Source: Bradyrhizobium guangdongense
Lineage (GTDB): Bacteria; Pseudomonadota; Alphaproteobacteria; Rhizobiales; Xanthobacteraceae
Direction: 5' to 3'
Assembly (NCBI RefSeq): GCF_004114975.1
Contig: NZ_CP030051.1
Coordinates: 6,778,501 to 6,842,500 of the forward strand
DNA: 64,000 nucleotides
This document shows, one piece after another, positions 37,001 through 44,559 of the stretch. The notes under the pieces were generated by a model that searched no databases, was not told the DNA's origin, and saw only the letters and a program-made list of their open reading frames with translations. How positions within the stretch are numbered: the stretch's first letter is position 1; every line of letters starts with the position of its first letter. The position numbers and the translations under genes are program-made.

Positions 37001-37155
37001 TCGGCGGACTTGTCGTGAGCCAGGCGCTGACCTTGTTCACGACGCCGGTCGTCTATCTCTACCTCGACCGCTTCTCCAACGCGCTGTCACGATGGATGGA
37101 ACGGAAGCCGGAGGTGGAGGAAGAGCGCGAAGAGCAGAAGGATGCGGCGGAGTAA
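34021..37155 (+). CDS. RND-family efflux permease, MdtB/MdtC (HAE1) type, without adjacent adaptor
   Basis: A 1044-residue inner-membrane pump of the hydrophobe/amphiphile RND class, with 12 membrane helices in two halves. The proton-relay Asp pair is in VGFVVDDAIVMLEN (about residue 400) and the matching Lys in GIVKKNGIMMVDFA (about 920). The porter domains carry GGQQKPSVRIQVDP and LGGRATRTQFEFTLQD. It resembles MdtB/MdtC/MuxB more than AcrB. RND pumps need a periplasmic adaptor and outer-membrane channel; neither gene adjoins, so they must be supplied from elsewhere. ATG 34021 follows AGGG. Confidence 0.92.
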   Translation: MQESISSPFIRYPIGTSLLMAGILFVGLVAYPLLPVAPLPQVDFPTIQISASLPGGSPETMASSVAQPLERQLAQIPGITQMTSTSSLGSASITLQFDLNRLIDAAANDVQAAINAASGQLPKNLPSPPTYRKVNPADSPIMILSATSDTLPLTTVSDRTDAQLAQQISQIPGVAQVFVGGQQKPSVRIQVDPTKLVAKGLSLEDVRSQIAIATTDSPKGSIDGAKRAYTVYANDQLLEASQWQDVIVAYRGGAPLRVRDIGKAVSGPEDLKTAAWADGKRGVFLVIFKQPGANVIETVDRIKQKLPRLIAAIPPAINIKIISDRTITIRAAVDDVQITLMITIALVVMVIFVFLRSFWATIIPSITVPLALLGACSLMWVFGYSLDNLSLMALTIAVGFVVDDAIVMLENITRYVERGENPVTAAYKGAAEIGFTIVSISISLVAVLIPLLLMGGIIGRLFREFAVTLSMAIFVSLVVSLSLTPMMASRFLRSDHEVRHGRFYQWSERLFERLLGDYERGLDLALRHSLVTLFIFFATVALSALLFILIPKGFFPQQDNGFLTAVSEMPQDISFAEMKRRQEELNAIVQADPAVDSIAMFIGGGGTALNSGRMYVTLKPIGERDANAQQIIARLRPKLAQVEGARLYMQASQDVRLGGRATRTQFEFTLQDANLSELDTWAPRILTEMKGLPELRDVATDQQTEGTTLQLTINRDTAARYGIQPQLIDDTLYDAFGQRQVAQYFTQTNSYHVVLEITPALQGKLETLDKLYVKSPLTGDEVPLSVICSWNNEPVRPLAIAHQSQFPAVTISFNLAEGIALGQATAAVMRAAGEMGAPPTLSMSFQGTAQAFQQSLGTVPMLILAALVVVYLVLGVLYESYIHPLTILSTLPSAGVGAIAILMISGFDFSLIALIGVILLIGIVKKNGIMMVDFAIAAEREQRLTPEQSIRQAALLRFRPIMMTTMAALLGGVPLMLGHGTGAEIRQPLGYAMVGGLVVSQALTLFTTPVVYLYLDRFSNALSRWMERKPEVEEEREEQKDAAE

Positions 37156-37174
37156 CGGCGCGGGCCCCGGACGC

Positions 37175-37261
37175 CGTCATTGCGAGCGCAGCGAAGCAAT
37201 CCAGGACTGTCTCCGTGGAGATCGTCTGGATTGCTTCGTCGCTGCGCTCCTCGCAATGACG
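37175..37261. repeat. Long palindromic repeat, CGTCATTGCGAG type
   Basis: 87 bp near-perfect inverted repeat with arms CGTCATTGCGAGCGCAGCG and CGCTGCGCTCCTCGCAATGA, the centre pairing CAATCCAG with CTGGATTG. It lies between the convergent RND and htpG genes, so it may serve as a two-way transcription end. Confidence 0.85.
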
Positions 37262-37275
37262 TTGGGGAGGCAAAC

Positions 37276-39150
37276 TCAACCCAGCCCCTGCAGCACCAGC
37301 CGGTTCAGCCTCGCCGCAAACGCAGCCGGATCCTCCGGCAGCTCGCCGTCCAGGATCTGCGCCTGTTCGAGAAGCAGCAGGCTGAGATCGTCCACCGTCT
37401 TCGAGCCGGCCTGGGCCCTGGTGATTGCCGTGACCATGGGGTGGCGCAAATTGATCTCCAGGATCGGCTTGGTGCGCATGCCGCGGTTCTGCTGCGCCAG
37501 AATGCGCTCGAGCTCGCGGCTCGGCCCCTGGCTGTCGGCGACGAGGCAGGAGGCGGAGCTGGTGAGCCGGGTCGAAGCCTTGACGTCGCTGACGCGCTCA
37601 CCGAGCGCCGCCTTGATCACCGCAATGGTCGCAGCCTCGTCCGCCGCCGGCTCGTCCTTCTTCGCCTCGTCCTTCTCGTCGATGCGCGGTATCAGGTCGA
37701 GATTGAGATCGCCCTGGCTCAGCGATTTCAGCGGCTTGCCCTCGAACTCCGTCGGCATCGAGGTCCAGAACGCATCGACCGGGTCGGACAGCAGCAGCAC
37801 CTCGATGCCACGCGCGGTCGCTGCTTCCAGCCGCGGGCTGGACTTCAGCCGCTCGATGCTGTCACCGACGAGATAATAGATCTCGGTCTGGTTCGGCTTG
37901 AAATCGGCGACGACGTCCTTGAGCGCGCGCTTCTCACCTGATGTGGTGGTGAAGCGCGACAGCGCAAGCAGCTTCTCGCGGCGCTCGAAATCCTCGTAGA
38001 TGCCCTCTTTCAGCACCGCGCCGAAGGCGTCCCAGATCTTGGCGAAGTTCTCCGCGTCCTTCTCGGCGAGGCTTTCTAGCTCGTTGACGACGCGGGTCGC
38101 CACGGCTTTGCGGATCTGCGCCAGTTGCGGATTGTTCTGGAGCATCTCGCGCGAGATGTTGAGCGGGAGGTCCTCGCTGTCGACGACGCCGCGGACGAAG
38201 CGGAGATAGCCCGGCAGCAGGTCGGCATCATCGGTGATGAAGACGCGGCGGACATAGAGCTTGACGCGGCCCTTGCGGTTGGGCTCGAAAAGGTCGAACG
38301 GCTTGGTCGACGGCGCGAACAGCAGCACCGCGTAGGAGTAGCGCCCCTCGGCGCGATAGTGCAGCGTCATCGCGGGATCGTCGAAGGCGGACGCGATCTG
38401 CTGGTAGGCCTTCTTGTAGTCCTCTGCCGTCAATTCGGATTTCGGGCGCTGCCACAGCGCGCTCGCCGAATTGATCTGGCGCGGCTCGCCCTCTTCCGGC
38501 ACGAGTTCGATGGGAAAGAGGATGTTGTCGGAATAGGCACCGACAATGCGCTCGATCTCGAAGGCTTCGAGATACTTTTTCGCATCCTCCTTCAGGTGCA
38601 GCACGATCTCGGTGCCGCGTGCCACGCGCGCCGCTTCCTCATCACTGGCGCGGGCAATCTCGAAACCGGAGCCGCCTGACGAGGTCCAGGTCCAGACGTC
38701 GCTCTCACCGGCACGGCGGCTGATCACGACGATCTTCTCGGCGACCATGAAGGCGGAATAGAAGCCAACGCCGAACTGGCCGATCAGGCCGAGGCCGTCC
38801 TTGGCCTCCTTCAGCTTCGATACGAAAGCCTTGGTGCCGGAGCGAGCGATGGTGCCGAGATGATCAATCAGCTCCTGCCGCTCCATGCCGATGCCGTTGT
38901 CGGCGATGGTCAACGTTCCCGCCGTCTTGTTCGGGATGATGCGGATCTTGAGCGCTTCGCCCCCGCCCATCAGGGCCGGATTGGCGATCGCCTCATAGCG
39001 CAGCTTGTCGCAGGCATCCGAGGCGTTGGAGACGAGTTCGCGCAGGAAGATATCGGTCTCCGAATAGACCGAGTGCACCATCAGGTGCAGCAGCTCGGAA
39101 ACCTCGGCCTGAAAAGGCTGCGTATGCGTAACCGTATCGGACGTCGTCAT
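37276..39150 (-). CDS. htpG: Hsp90-family chaperone HtpG
   Basis: A 624-residue Hsp90. N-terminal GHKL ATPase motifs: [16 protein letters not shown] (residue about 43), IADNGIGM (about 82) and [16 protein letters not shown] (about 122); the middle domain holds the catalytic Arg loop and the C-terminal dimerisation domain follows. It is cytosolic, ATP-driven, and folds client proteins under heat or oxidative stress. It is a single gene, with no DnaK-type neighbour. No sigma-32 site was examined in detail. Confidence 0.96.
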   Translation of the reverse strand: MTTSDTVTHTQPFQAEVSELLHLMVHSVYSETDIFLRELVSNASDACDKLRYEAIANPALMGGGEALKIRIIPNKTAGTLTIADNGIGMERQELIDHLGTIARSGTKAFVSKLKEAKDGLGLIGQFGVGFYSAFMVAEKIVVISRRAGESDVWTWTSSGGSGFEIARASDEEAARVARGTEIVLHLKEDAKKYLEAFEIERIVGAYSDNILFPIELVPEEGEPRQINSASALWQRPKSELTAEDYKKAYQQIASAFDDPAMTLHYRAEGRYSYAVLLFAPSTKPFDLFEPNRKGRVKLYVRRVFITDDADLLPGYLRFVRGVVDSEDLPLNISREMLQNNPQLAQIRKAVATRVVNELESLAEKDAENFAKIWDAFGAVLKEGIYEDFERREKLLALSRFTTTSGEKRALKDVVADFKPNQTEIYYLVGDSIERLKSSPRLEAATARGIEVLLLSDPVDAFWTSMPTEFEGKPLKSLSQGDLNLDLIPRIDEKDEAKKDEPAADEAATIAVIKAALGERVSDVKASTRLTSSASCLVADSQGPSRELERILAQQNRGMRTKPILEINLRHPMVTAITRAQAGSKTVDDLSLLLLEQAQILDGELPEDPAAFAARLNRLVLQGLG

Positions 39151-39272
39151 GCGTTTACCCGGTCAATCGGAAATGGAGAAAGCCGGGATATAGCGCGATG
39201 GGATCGGGGATCAAGTGGACGCGCAAAATCGCCCTCCCGAAAGGGGAGCGATTTGCATCGGAGACGACTAGA

Positions 39273-39704
39273 TCAGGTCACGCAGCGGCCGGGCTGAAGC
39301 AGTTTTGCGACCTCGGTCAGGGAGCTGACCATCGGCTCGCACGCAATCGTCGGCCTGCGGCCCGGCTTCAGGATCGTGGGGGCCGGCTTCGCATTGCCGG
39401 TCTCGACGGCCGCGGGGAGGCGCAGCAGCACCGACGTATCCGGCAGGTCGTTCAGCCGCATCGAGACGGTGCGGGTAGGCGCCGGAGCCGGCTTCGGATC
39501 GGCCAGGCGGTCGGCCTTGCTGGTCCGGTTGACATTGTGGCTCGCGACGTTGCGATCTGAGGTTTGGCCCGACCGGTCGGCCAGCGCCTGCCAGCGGTCG
39601 GCCAGATCATGGCCGGAGGCCAGTTGCACGGCACCAACCTGGACGGCGCCAAGCGTCGCAGCGATGGCGACGGCGCCCAAAAATACCTTTTGAATCTGTG
39701 GCAT
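39273..39704 (-). CDS. Exported hypothetical protein
   Basis: A 143-residue protein with a signal peptide or anchor (about residues 5-25, VFLGAVAIAATLGAVQVGAV), a Ser/Asn/Lys-rich middle and a C-terminal part with two Cys (IACEPMV and LLQPGRCVT). GAGGGA ten bases before ATG 39704 supports the start. No family is recognised. Confidence 0.6.
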   Translation of the reverse strand: MPQIQKVFLGAVAIAATLGAVQVGAVQLASGHDLADRWQALADRSGQTSDRNVASHNVNRTSKADRLADPKPAPAPTRTVSMRLNDLPDTSVLLRLPAAVETGNAKPAPTILKPGRRPTIACEPMVSSLTEVAKLLQPGRCVT

Positions 39705-39829
39705 GGCTGTCGGTCCCTCGCCCCATGGCGATCCCGGGAACAACGCGAGCGGAGAACCGGAGTTTCCCGAACGTTAAGATCACTTAACCGTGTGCAGAAA
39801 ATGCACCGCCTCGGAAAAATTTTGCAACC

Positions 39830-39945
39830 GCCTGGAACGACTCCCGCGCCCGGGAGTCATCTCGGCAGCCGGCTATTCCCCCCTGCCCCATAAGCCGGCG
39901 ACGTAGGGCGCGACTGTGGTGATGCCAGTCGCGCCTTACTTTTTT
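39830..39945 (+). ncRNA. Candidate intergenic small RNA with three hairpins and intrinsic terminator
   Basis: Three consecutive perfect hairpins occupy an intergenic region on the strand opposite to both neighbours: GACTCCCG-CGCC-CGGGAGTC (39839-39858), GCCGGCT-N18-AGCCGGC (39868-39899) with the C-rich loop ATTCCCCCCTGCCCCATA, and GGCGCGACTG-N9-CAGTCGCGCC (39907-39935) followed by TTACTTTTTT. No ORF uses this strand. The C-rich loop exposed by a stable stem, next to a rho-independent terminator, resembles alphaproteobacterial trans-acting sRNAs that pair with G-rich ribosome sites. The 5' end is a guess and no clear promoter was found. Confidence 0.55.
39907..39945 (+). terminator. Rho-independent terminator of the candidate sRNA
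   Basis: 10-bp perfect stem GGCGCGACTG/CAGTCGCGCC with a 9-base loop, then a T-rich tract (TTACTTTTTT). The T-tract is only on this strand, so it does not terminate the minus-strand glycoside hydrolase gene ending nowhere near its T side. Confidence 0.8.
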
Positions 39946-39975
39946 CTATTTCCGAAATTGAACGATCCTTTCGGC

Positions 39976-41001
39976 TCAGGAGCTGCCGAGAAGCTCGCGG
40001 ACGCGGTTCCGCGCCCACTCGGGATCGATGTCGGACCGAGTTCGTGCGACGCGCATCCGCTCCGCCGCATCGATGTCGCTCAGAAGGCTGTTCGACATCG
40101 GTCTCGCAACGCCGGCAATGCTCTCCATCTCGGCCATGTCGCCGTTACAGTGAAGCGCCAAGTCACAACCGGCCGCGAGGGCCTGCATCACGCGCGCGCT
40201 CACGTGGCCGGTCAACGCGTTCATGGACAGATCGTCCGTAATCAGGATGCCCTTGAATCCGATGCGTTGCCGGATGACGTCCTTGATGACGGAGGCCGAC
40301 AGGGTTGCGGGGCGATCCGGATCGACGCTTCGAACGAGCGCATGGGCCGTCATGCCCCACGGGATGGACGCGAGCGCCTTGAACGGCACAAAATCCGTCG
40401 CATCGAGCTGATCAAGACCTTCTGCAATCACCGGCAGCGCCAGGTGGCTGTCCACCATGGCGCGGCCGTATCCAGGCAAATGCTTGATCACGGGAAGAAC
40501 GTTGGCGTCGAGCAGGCCCTCGCAGACGGCGCGCCCCATCTCGCTCACCAGAAGCGGATCCGGTCCATAGGCGCGACTTCCGATCATTTCGTGCGCACCG
40601 GGGATAGGGACGTCGATCGTCGGCGCGCAGTTCACCGAGATTCCGACCGCATTCAGGTCGAGACCGATCAGCATGCTGTTCAGCCGGACCGCCTCGAGCG
40701 CCGCAGCACGGTCGGCCCGCGCCGCATCGCCGAATGCACGCGCGGCCGGATAGGCCGGCCAGTGCGGCGGCTTGAGGCGGGAAACCCGCCCTCCCTCCTG
40801 ATCGATCAGCACCGGCGCATCGGCACGGCCAATCGAATTGCGCAGATCGTCAACCAGGGTTCTTACCTGATCCGGAGCGAGGCAATTACGCCCGAACAGA
40901 ATAAAGCCGAGTGGATTGACTTCCCGGAAGAAGCGGACCTCGGCGTCGCTGAGCACTGGGCCGGCGCAGCCGAACACGACCGGCAAAGGGTTATTCGTCA
41001 T
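39976..41001 (-). CDS. nagZ: Family 3 glycoside hydrolase, NagZ-like beta-N-acetylhexosaminidase
   Basis: A 341-residue GH3 enzyme: PLGFILFGRN, LIDQEGGRVSRL, the loop KHLPGYGRAMVDSHLALP (about residues 165-182, with the Asp-Ser-His acid/base element) and the nucleophile Asp in GILITDDLSMNAL (about 245). NagZ removes GlcNAc from muropeptides during wall recycling in the cytosol. The canonical KHFPGHG reads KHLPGYG here, a mild departure. GGAGG seven bases before ATG 41001 fixes the start; a TTG two codons earlier opens the frame. A palindrome-rich sRNA candidate lies beyond its stop. Confidence 0.88.
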   Translation of the reverse strand: MTNNPLPVVFGCAGPVLSDAEVRFFREVNPLGFILFGRNCLAPDQVRTLVDDLRNSIGRADAPVLIDQEGGRVSRLKPPHWPAYPAARAFGDAARADRAAALEAVRLNSMLIGLDLNAVGISVNCAPTIDVPIPGAHEMIGSRAYGPDPLLVSEMGRAVCEGLLDANVLPVIKHLPGYGRAMVDSHLALPVIAEGLDQLDATDFVPFKALASIPWGMTAHALVRSVDPDRPATLSASVIKDVIRQRIGFKGILITDDLSMNALTGHVSARVMQALAAGCDLALHCNGDMAEMESIAGVARPMSNSLLSDIDAAERMRVARTRSDIDPEWARNRVRELLGSS

Positions 41002-41082
41002 CGTCAATCCTCCCGGCGCGTTTTGACTGCAGCACGCGATCTGATGCCCTCGATCAAGTCGCGCCTTGCTTTTTGCTGGTAC

Positions 41083-41679
41083 TCACTTCGGCCCCCGCAG
41101 CCACTCCGCTCCCTCGCGGTAGAGCTTCTCGACTTCGGCGCCGATCAGGCCGGGCATGTCGCGCTTGACCTTGTAGCCGATCAGCTGCTGCATATAGGCG
41201 AGATGGCGGTAGCCCTCGGGCAGCGCGGCCAGCGCCGTCTGGTCGAGGCGCAGCGTGGCGGCGGGATCGACGGGGTCGATCCGGTCCTTCTCGTAGATCG
41301 GCTGGCGGCGGACGATGCCCCATTGGCCCTTTCGCTTCTCCAGGAAATCGTAAAAGCGGCCGGTGCAGACGACGTCGCAGAGCACGTCGTGCACCGGGGC
41401 TCGCTGCGAGATCGTCATCTTCGTTTGCGCGATGGCCCGCTCGCCGGAGAGATCGATGCTGGTGCCGCCGAGGAAATGCAGGATGCGCACGCCCCTGGCA
41501 AACCCTTCCTGGCTGACGCGCATGAAATCCCGCGCGGGCCCCTGAAACCAGGTGGCGGACATCCAGCCCTCTTCATGCCAGACGGTGGCAAAGCGCTCCC
41601 AATCGCCGGCATCGCGCCACACCGCCCAGTTCTCGACGAGGTCGCGGATGGCGAGGCGATCGAGAAGTTGCTGGTCCAT
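41083..41679 (-). CDS. SnoaL/NTF2-like fold protein
   Basis: A 198-residue protein. IRDLVENWAVWRDAGDWERFATVWHEEGWMSATWFQG (residues about 11-47) is the characteristic start of the SnoaL-like polyketide-cyclase/dehydratase group, and the pocket-forming strands with HDVLCDVVCTGRFYDFLE follow. The family includes small isomerases, dehydratases and binding proteins; no substrate can be named. ATG 41679 with GGAG upstream is preferred over GTG 41685. It lies 81 bp upstream of the NagZ-like gene. Confidence 0.75.
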   Translation of the reverse strand: MDQQLLDRLAIRDLVENWAVWRDAGDWERFATVWHEEGWMSATWFQGPARDFMRVSQEGFARGVRILHFLGGTSIDLSGERAIAQTKMTISQRAPVHDVLCDVVCTGRFYDFLEKRKGQWGIVRRQPIYEKDRIDPVDPAATLRLDQTALAALPEGYRHLAYMQQLIGYKVKRDMPGLIGAEVEKLYREGAEWLRGPK

Positions 41680-41815
41680 GGGCACGTCTCCAAGTTCTGG
41701 TGATGCGCGAGGTATGGGCGTCGAACGCGATACCCGTCAAGCGGGCACAAAAAATCCGGCGTGCCTTGCAGCACGCCGGATCAGATCGTCATCGCCGAAT
41801 GGCGGGGCGTTGCCT

Positions 41816-42622
41816 CTACGCCGCGGGCGCCTTTGGCGCGCGGTTGCGCGAGTTGCGCTGGAAGAATAGCGCCTGGCTCGCCACCGCTGACACCATCGCG
41901 GGCTGGAACGGTTTTGAGATCAGGAAGGCCGGCTCCGGACGCTCGCCGGTCAGGAAGCGCTCCGGGTAGGCCGTGATGAATACCACCGGCACCTCGAAGG
42001 TGCGGAGCAGCTCGTTGACGGCATCGAGCCCGGACGAGCCGTCGGCGAGCTGGATGTCGGCGAGGATCAGGCCCGGCCGCTTGTTCTTGGCCAGCGCCAC
42101 CGCATCGGCATGGGTGCGCGCGACGCCGACGACATTGTGGCCAAGATTCTTCACCAGGCTCTCGAGGTCCATGGCGATGAAGGTCTCATCCTCGATGATC
42201 AGGACGTCGGTGGCGATCTCGGCCGCCATCTCTCGGCCAGCGGCGTCGGCCAGCCGCCGCGTCTCGGCGACGTCGGTCGCGAGAATATAGGCGACTTCCT
42301 CTTCCGAAAATCCCTCGAGCGAGAGCAGCAGGAAGGCCTGCCGCGGCAGCGGCGTGATGTTGGACAGCCGCCGCTCCGGCGGCATCGGCAGCGTCGCCAC
42401 CTCGGCGTCGTCATTGACCGAGACCGAATTCCAGATTTGAGTGAACAGCCGGAACAGGCCGGCACGTGGGCCATGGGTCTCGTCGAGCACGCTGGGATCC
42501 CCCAGCATGGCCTCCAACATGGCTGCGACGTAGGCGTCGCCGGAGGCCTGGCTGCCCGTCAGGGCGCGCGCATACCGGCGCAGCAAGGGCAAGTGTTCAG
42601 CAACGAGCTGTGAACGGGACAT
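41816..42622 (-). CDS. phyR: General stress response regulator PhyR
   Basis: A 268-residue fusion of an ECF-sigma-like domain (about residues 1-120: LLRRYARALTGSQASGDAYV, LPRQAFLLLSLEGFSEEEVAYIL) and a C-terminal receiver (about 140-255) with acidic pocket EDE, phospho-acceptor Asp in LILADIQLADG, and Lys in LISKPF. Phosphorylated PhyR sequesters the anti-sigma factor NepR, freeing EcfG. The gene is divergent from nepR-ecfG, the usual arrangement. GGAG upstream of ATG 42622 is well spaced. The cognate PhyK-type kinase is not in the window. Confidence 0.95.
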   Translation of the reverse strand: MSRSQLVAEHLPLLRRYARALTGSQASGDAYVAAMLEAMLGDPSVLDETHGPRAGLFRLFTQIWNSVSVNDDAEVATLPMPPERRLSNITPLPRQAFLLLSLEGFSEEEVAYILATDVAETRRLADAAGREMAAEIATDVLIIEDETFIAMDLESLVKNLGHNVVGVARTHADAVALAKNKRPGLILADIQLADGSSGLDAVNELLRTFEVPVVFITAYPERFLTGERPEPAFLISKPFQPAMVSAVASQALFFQRNSRNRAPKAPAA

Positions 42623-42717
42623 CCCCACTCCATTCATCATCGGGCCAACCTTGAGGACTAGGCGATACGAGGGGTGGCCCGGGTTCCCCTGCTGGGCTGT
42701 CTACGCCTCAGGACAAG

Positions 42718-42744
42718 AAAAGTTCCGCCAAGCGCGGAACTTTT
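42718..42744. promoter_or_regulatory. Perfect inverted repeat in the phyR-nepR divergent region
   Basis: AAAAGTTCCGC-CAAGC-GCGGAACTTTT, 11-bp perfect arms with a 5-base centre. Each arm contains GGAAC reading outward, the -35 motif of EcfG promoters, one towards phyR and one towards nepR. On the phyR side, GGAAC (42726-42722) is followed after 16 bases by CGTA, close to the GGAAC-N16/17-CGTT consensus; on the nepR side no CGTT is found at the proper distance. The hairpin plus T-run could also act as a terminator or attenuator. Confidence 0.5.
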
Positions 42745-42842
42745 TATCGAACCTGGAATTGTGCCTATCCAGGGAACGGCTCCCGGTTGAGAAAATTTCT
42801 CTATTTTGCAGTCACTTAACTCGGGGAAACGTGGAACAGGTC

Positions 42843-43076
42843 ATGAAAGATCTCAAGTCTCAAGCCAGCAAAAGCACGACCCCCGGCAAAGGCGGGCTCA
42901 CGCCGGAGATCCAATCCCGGATTGGGCACCAACTGCGCGCCATGTATGACGACGTCGTACGGCAGGGGGTTCCGGACCGGTTCGCGGAGCTTATCAAGAA
43001 GCTCGATGCGCCGGGAGGCGGATCTCCAAATGAGAATGGGGCTGGGGGCTCCAACGACAACCATGGGAGGGATTAA
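42843..43076 (+). CDS. nepR: Anti-sigma factor NepR
   Basis: A 77-residue protein. Residues about 24-53, from IGHQLRAMYDDVVRQ through GVPDRFAELIKKLD, are the two-helix NepR core that clasps EcfG between its sigma-2 and sigma-4 regions; the tails are disordered. In unstressed cells it keeps EcfG silent; phospho-PhyR removes it. Its TAA shares one base with the ecfG ATG (TAATG), so the two proteins are translationally coupled. Start ATG 42843 matches family length; the upstream frame is noncoding leader. Confidence 0.95.
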   Translation: MKDLKSQASKSTTPGKGGLTPEIQSRIGHQLRAMYDDVVRQGVPDRFAELIKKLDAPGGGSPNENGAGGSNDNHGRD

Positions 43077-43624
43077 TGCCTCTCACGAACTCCCTGCGTG
43101 ACGATATCCTCGCGGCCGTGCCGAGCCTGCGCGCCTTTGCGATCTCGCTCAGCGGCAATGCGGATCGCGCCGACGATTTGGTGCAAGAGACGCTGCTGCG
43201 CGCCCTCGCCAACATCGACTCGTTCCAGCCCGGCTCCAACCTGCCGGCATGGCTGTTCACGATCCTGCGCAACCTGTTCCGTTCCGACTATCGCAAGCGG
43301 CGGCGCGAGGTCGAGGATGCCGAGGGCAATTATGCCAAGACGTTGAAGACACAGCCTTCGCAGAACGCCCATCTCGAGTTCGAGGAATTTCGGACCGCGC
43401 TCGACAAGCTTCCGCAGGACCAGCGCGAGGCCTTGATCCTGGTCGGCGCCTCCGGCTTCTCCTATGAGGACGCGGCCTCGATCTGCGGCTGTGCGGTCGG
43501 CACCATCAAGAGCCGCGTCAATCGCGCGCGTTCGAAGCTCGCCGCGCTGCTTTATGTCGACGGCGCCGAAGACTTCGGGCCCGACGAGACCGTGCGCGCC
43601 GTGATCGGCGGCAGCGGCGGATAG
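43076..43624 (+). CDS. ecfG: ECF sigma factor EcfG (general stress response)
   Basis: A 182-residue ECF15-type sigma factor: region 2 (about residues 15-80, ADDLVQETLLRALANI, WLFTILRNLFRSDYRKRR) and region 4 (about 110-165, LPQDQREALILVGASGFSYEDAASICGCAVGTIKSRVNRAR). It directs RNA polymerase to GGAAC...CGTT promoters in the alphaproteobacterial general stress response and is held by NepR until PhyR is phosphorylated. GGGAGG lies just upstream of the coupled ATG. Confidence 0.96.
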   Translation: MPLTNSLRDDILAAVPSLRAFAISLSGNADRADDLVQETLLRALANIDSFQPGSNLPAWLFTILRNLFRSDYRKRRREVEDAEGNYAKTLKTQPSQNAHLEFEEFRTALDKLPQDQREALILVGASGFSYEDAASICGCAVGTIKSRVNRARSKLAALLYVDGAEDFGPDETVRAVIGGSGG

Positions 43625-43713
43625 CAAGTTAAATCGACTTGAGATGACAGCTATGAAGGTGGCCGCTGACGCGGCCGCCTTCACACGCGTGTGGCCAATT
43701 GAGTATCGCTCGG

Positions 43714-44427
43714 TTACGTCTCGACGAACGTGACCGTGTCGGCAACGCTCGCGCGCGAGGTGCGGTAGCTGTTGACCTTGTGCGCGGCGTCGGCATACCC
43801 GAATGAAATGCCGCAGACGACACGGCGGTCATCGGACAGCTTGAAGTGGCTGCGGATCAGGCCGGAATGCCGCGCGAGCGCCGCCTGCGGGATGGTGCCG
43901 AGCCCGAGGGCCTGGGCAGCGAGCATGAAATTCGAGACGTAAGCGCCGCAATCGATCGCACCGTAAATGCCGAGCGGCTCGTTGGTATGAATGATCGCCA
44001 CATGCGGCGCGCCGAAGAAATTGTAGTTCTCCAGCGCCTGCTTGGCGTAGGCGGCCTTGTCGCCGCGGGCGATGCCCAGCGTGTTGTAGAGCTGAAAGCC
44101 GCTCTCCCGGCGGCGTTCGAGATAAACGCCGACATATTCGCGCGGCGGGGTGAAATCGTAATCGTCGCCGAGGCCGCTTGAGGCTTCCTTGTAGATCAGC
44201 TGGCGGAAGCGCTCCTTGGCCTCGCCACTGGCGATGATGACTTGCCAGGGCTGGCTGTTGCACCAGGACGCGGTGCGCTGCGCGGTCGTCAGCACATGCT
44301 CGATGGTGGCGCGATCGACTTCCTTCGGCAGGAAGGCGCGAACGGAGTAGCGCTCGTTGAGGAGCTCTTCGAGCACGCCGATGCGGTCTTCAGTGGAGTG
44401 GCGTGAGTTTGATGCTTTGGCGTCCAT
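43714..44427 (-). CDS. Nitroreductase-family flavoprotein
   Basis: A 237-residue protein of the FMN-dependent nitroreductase fold: RYSVRAFLPKEV (residues about 26-37), ASWCNSQPWQVII (about 52-64) and the second FMN block GLGTIPQAALARH...ISFGYAD. Such enzymes reduce nitro or quinone compounds with NAD(P)H. It is the last gene of the minus-strand acyl-CoA cluster but is separated from it by a palindromic repeat, so shared function is uncertain. Confidence 0.85.
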   Translation of the reverse strand: MDAKASNSRHSTEDRIGVLEELLNERYSVRAFLPKEVDRATIEHVLTTAQRTASWCNSQPWQVIIASGEAKERFRQLIYKEASSGLGDDYDFTPPREYVGVYLERRRESGFQLYNTLGIARGDKAAYAKQALENYNFFGAPHVAIIHTNEPLGIYGAIDCGAYVSNFMLAAQALGLGTIPQAALARHSGLIRSHFKLSDDRRVVCGISFGYADAAHKVNSYRTSRASVADTVTFVET

Positions 44428-44442
44428 CGCTTGTCTCGCTTT

Positions 44443-44552
44443 CGTGCCCCGGACGCAGCGCAGCGCTTCTTCAGCGGTGCGCTGCAGAGCCGGGGCCCAT
44501 TGTGGCCCCTGGGTCCCGGCTCTGCGGCGCGTTGCGCCGCGTCCGGGACACG
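44443..44552. repeat. Long palindromic repeat, CGTGCCCCGGACGC type
   Basis: 110 bp with outer arms CGTGCCCCGGACGC and GCGTCCGGGACACG and inner GCAGAGCCGGGGCC/GGTCCCGGCTCTGC. A related copy lies at 54126-54238 on the other side of the same acyl-CoA cluster. Confidence 0.8.
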
Positions 44553-44559
44553 AGAGAGA

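Noticed and set aside
42773..42797. GGAAC near 42773 as an EcfG promoter for nepR-ecfG
   Set aside because: No CGTT at 16 or 17 bases downstream; the match is only to the -35.
42651..42842. 64-codon extension of NepR
   Set aside because: Covers the divergent promoter and inverted repeat; NepR proteins are short and start at 42843.
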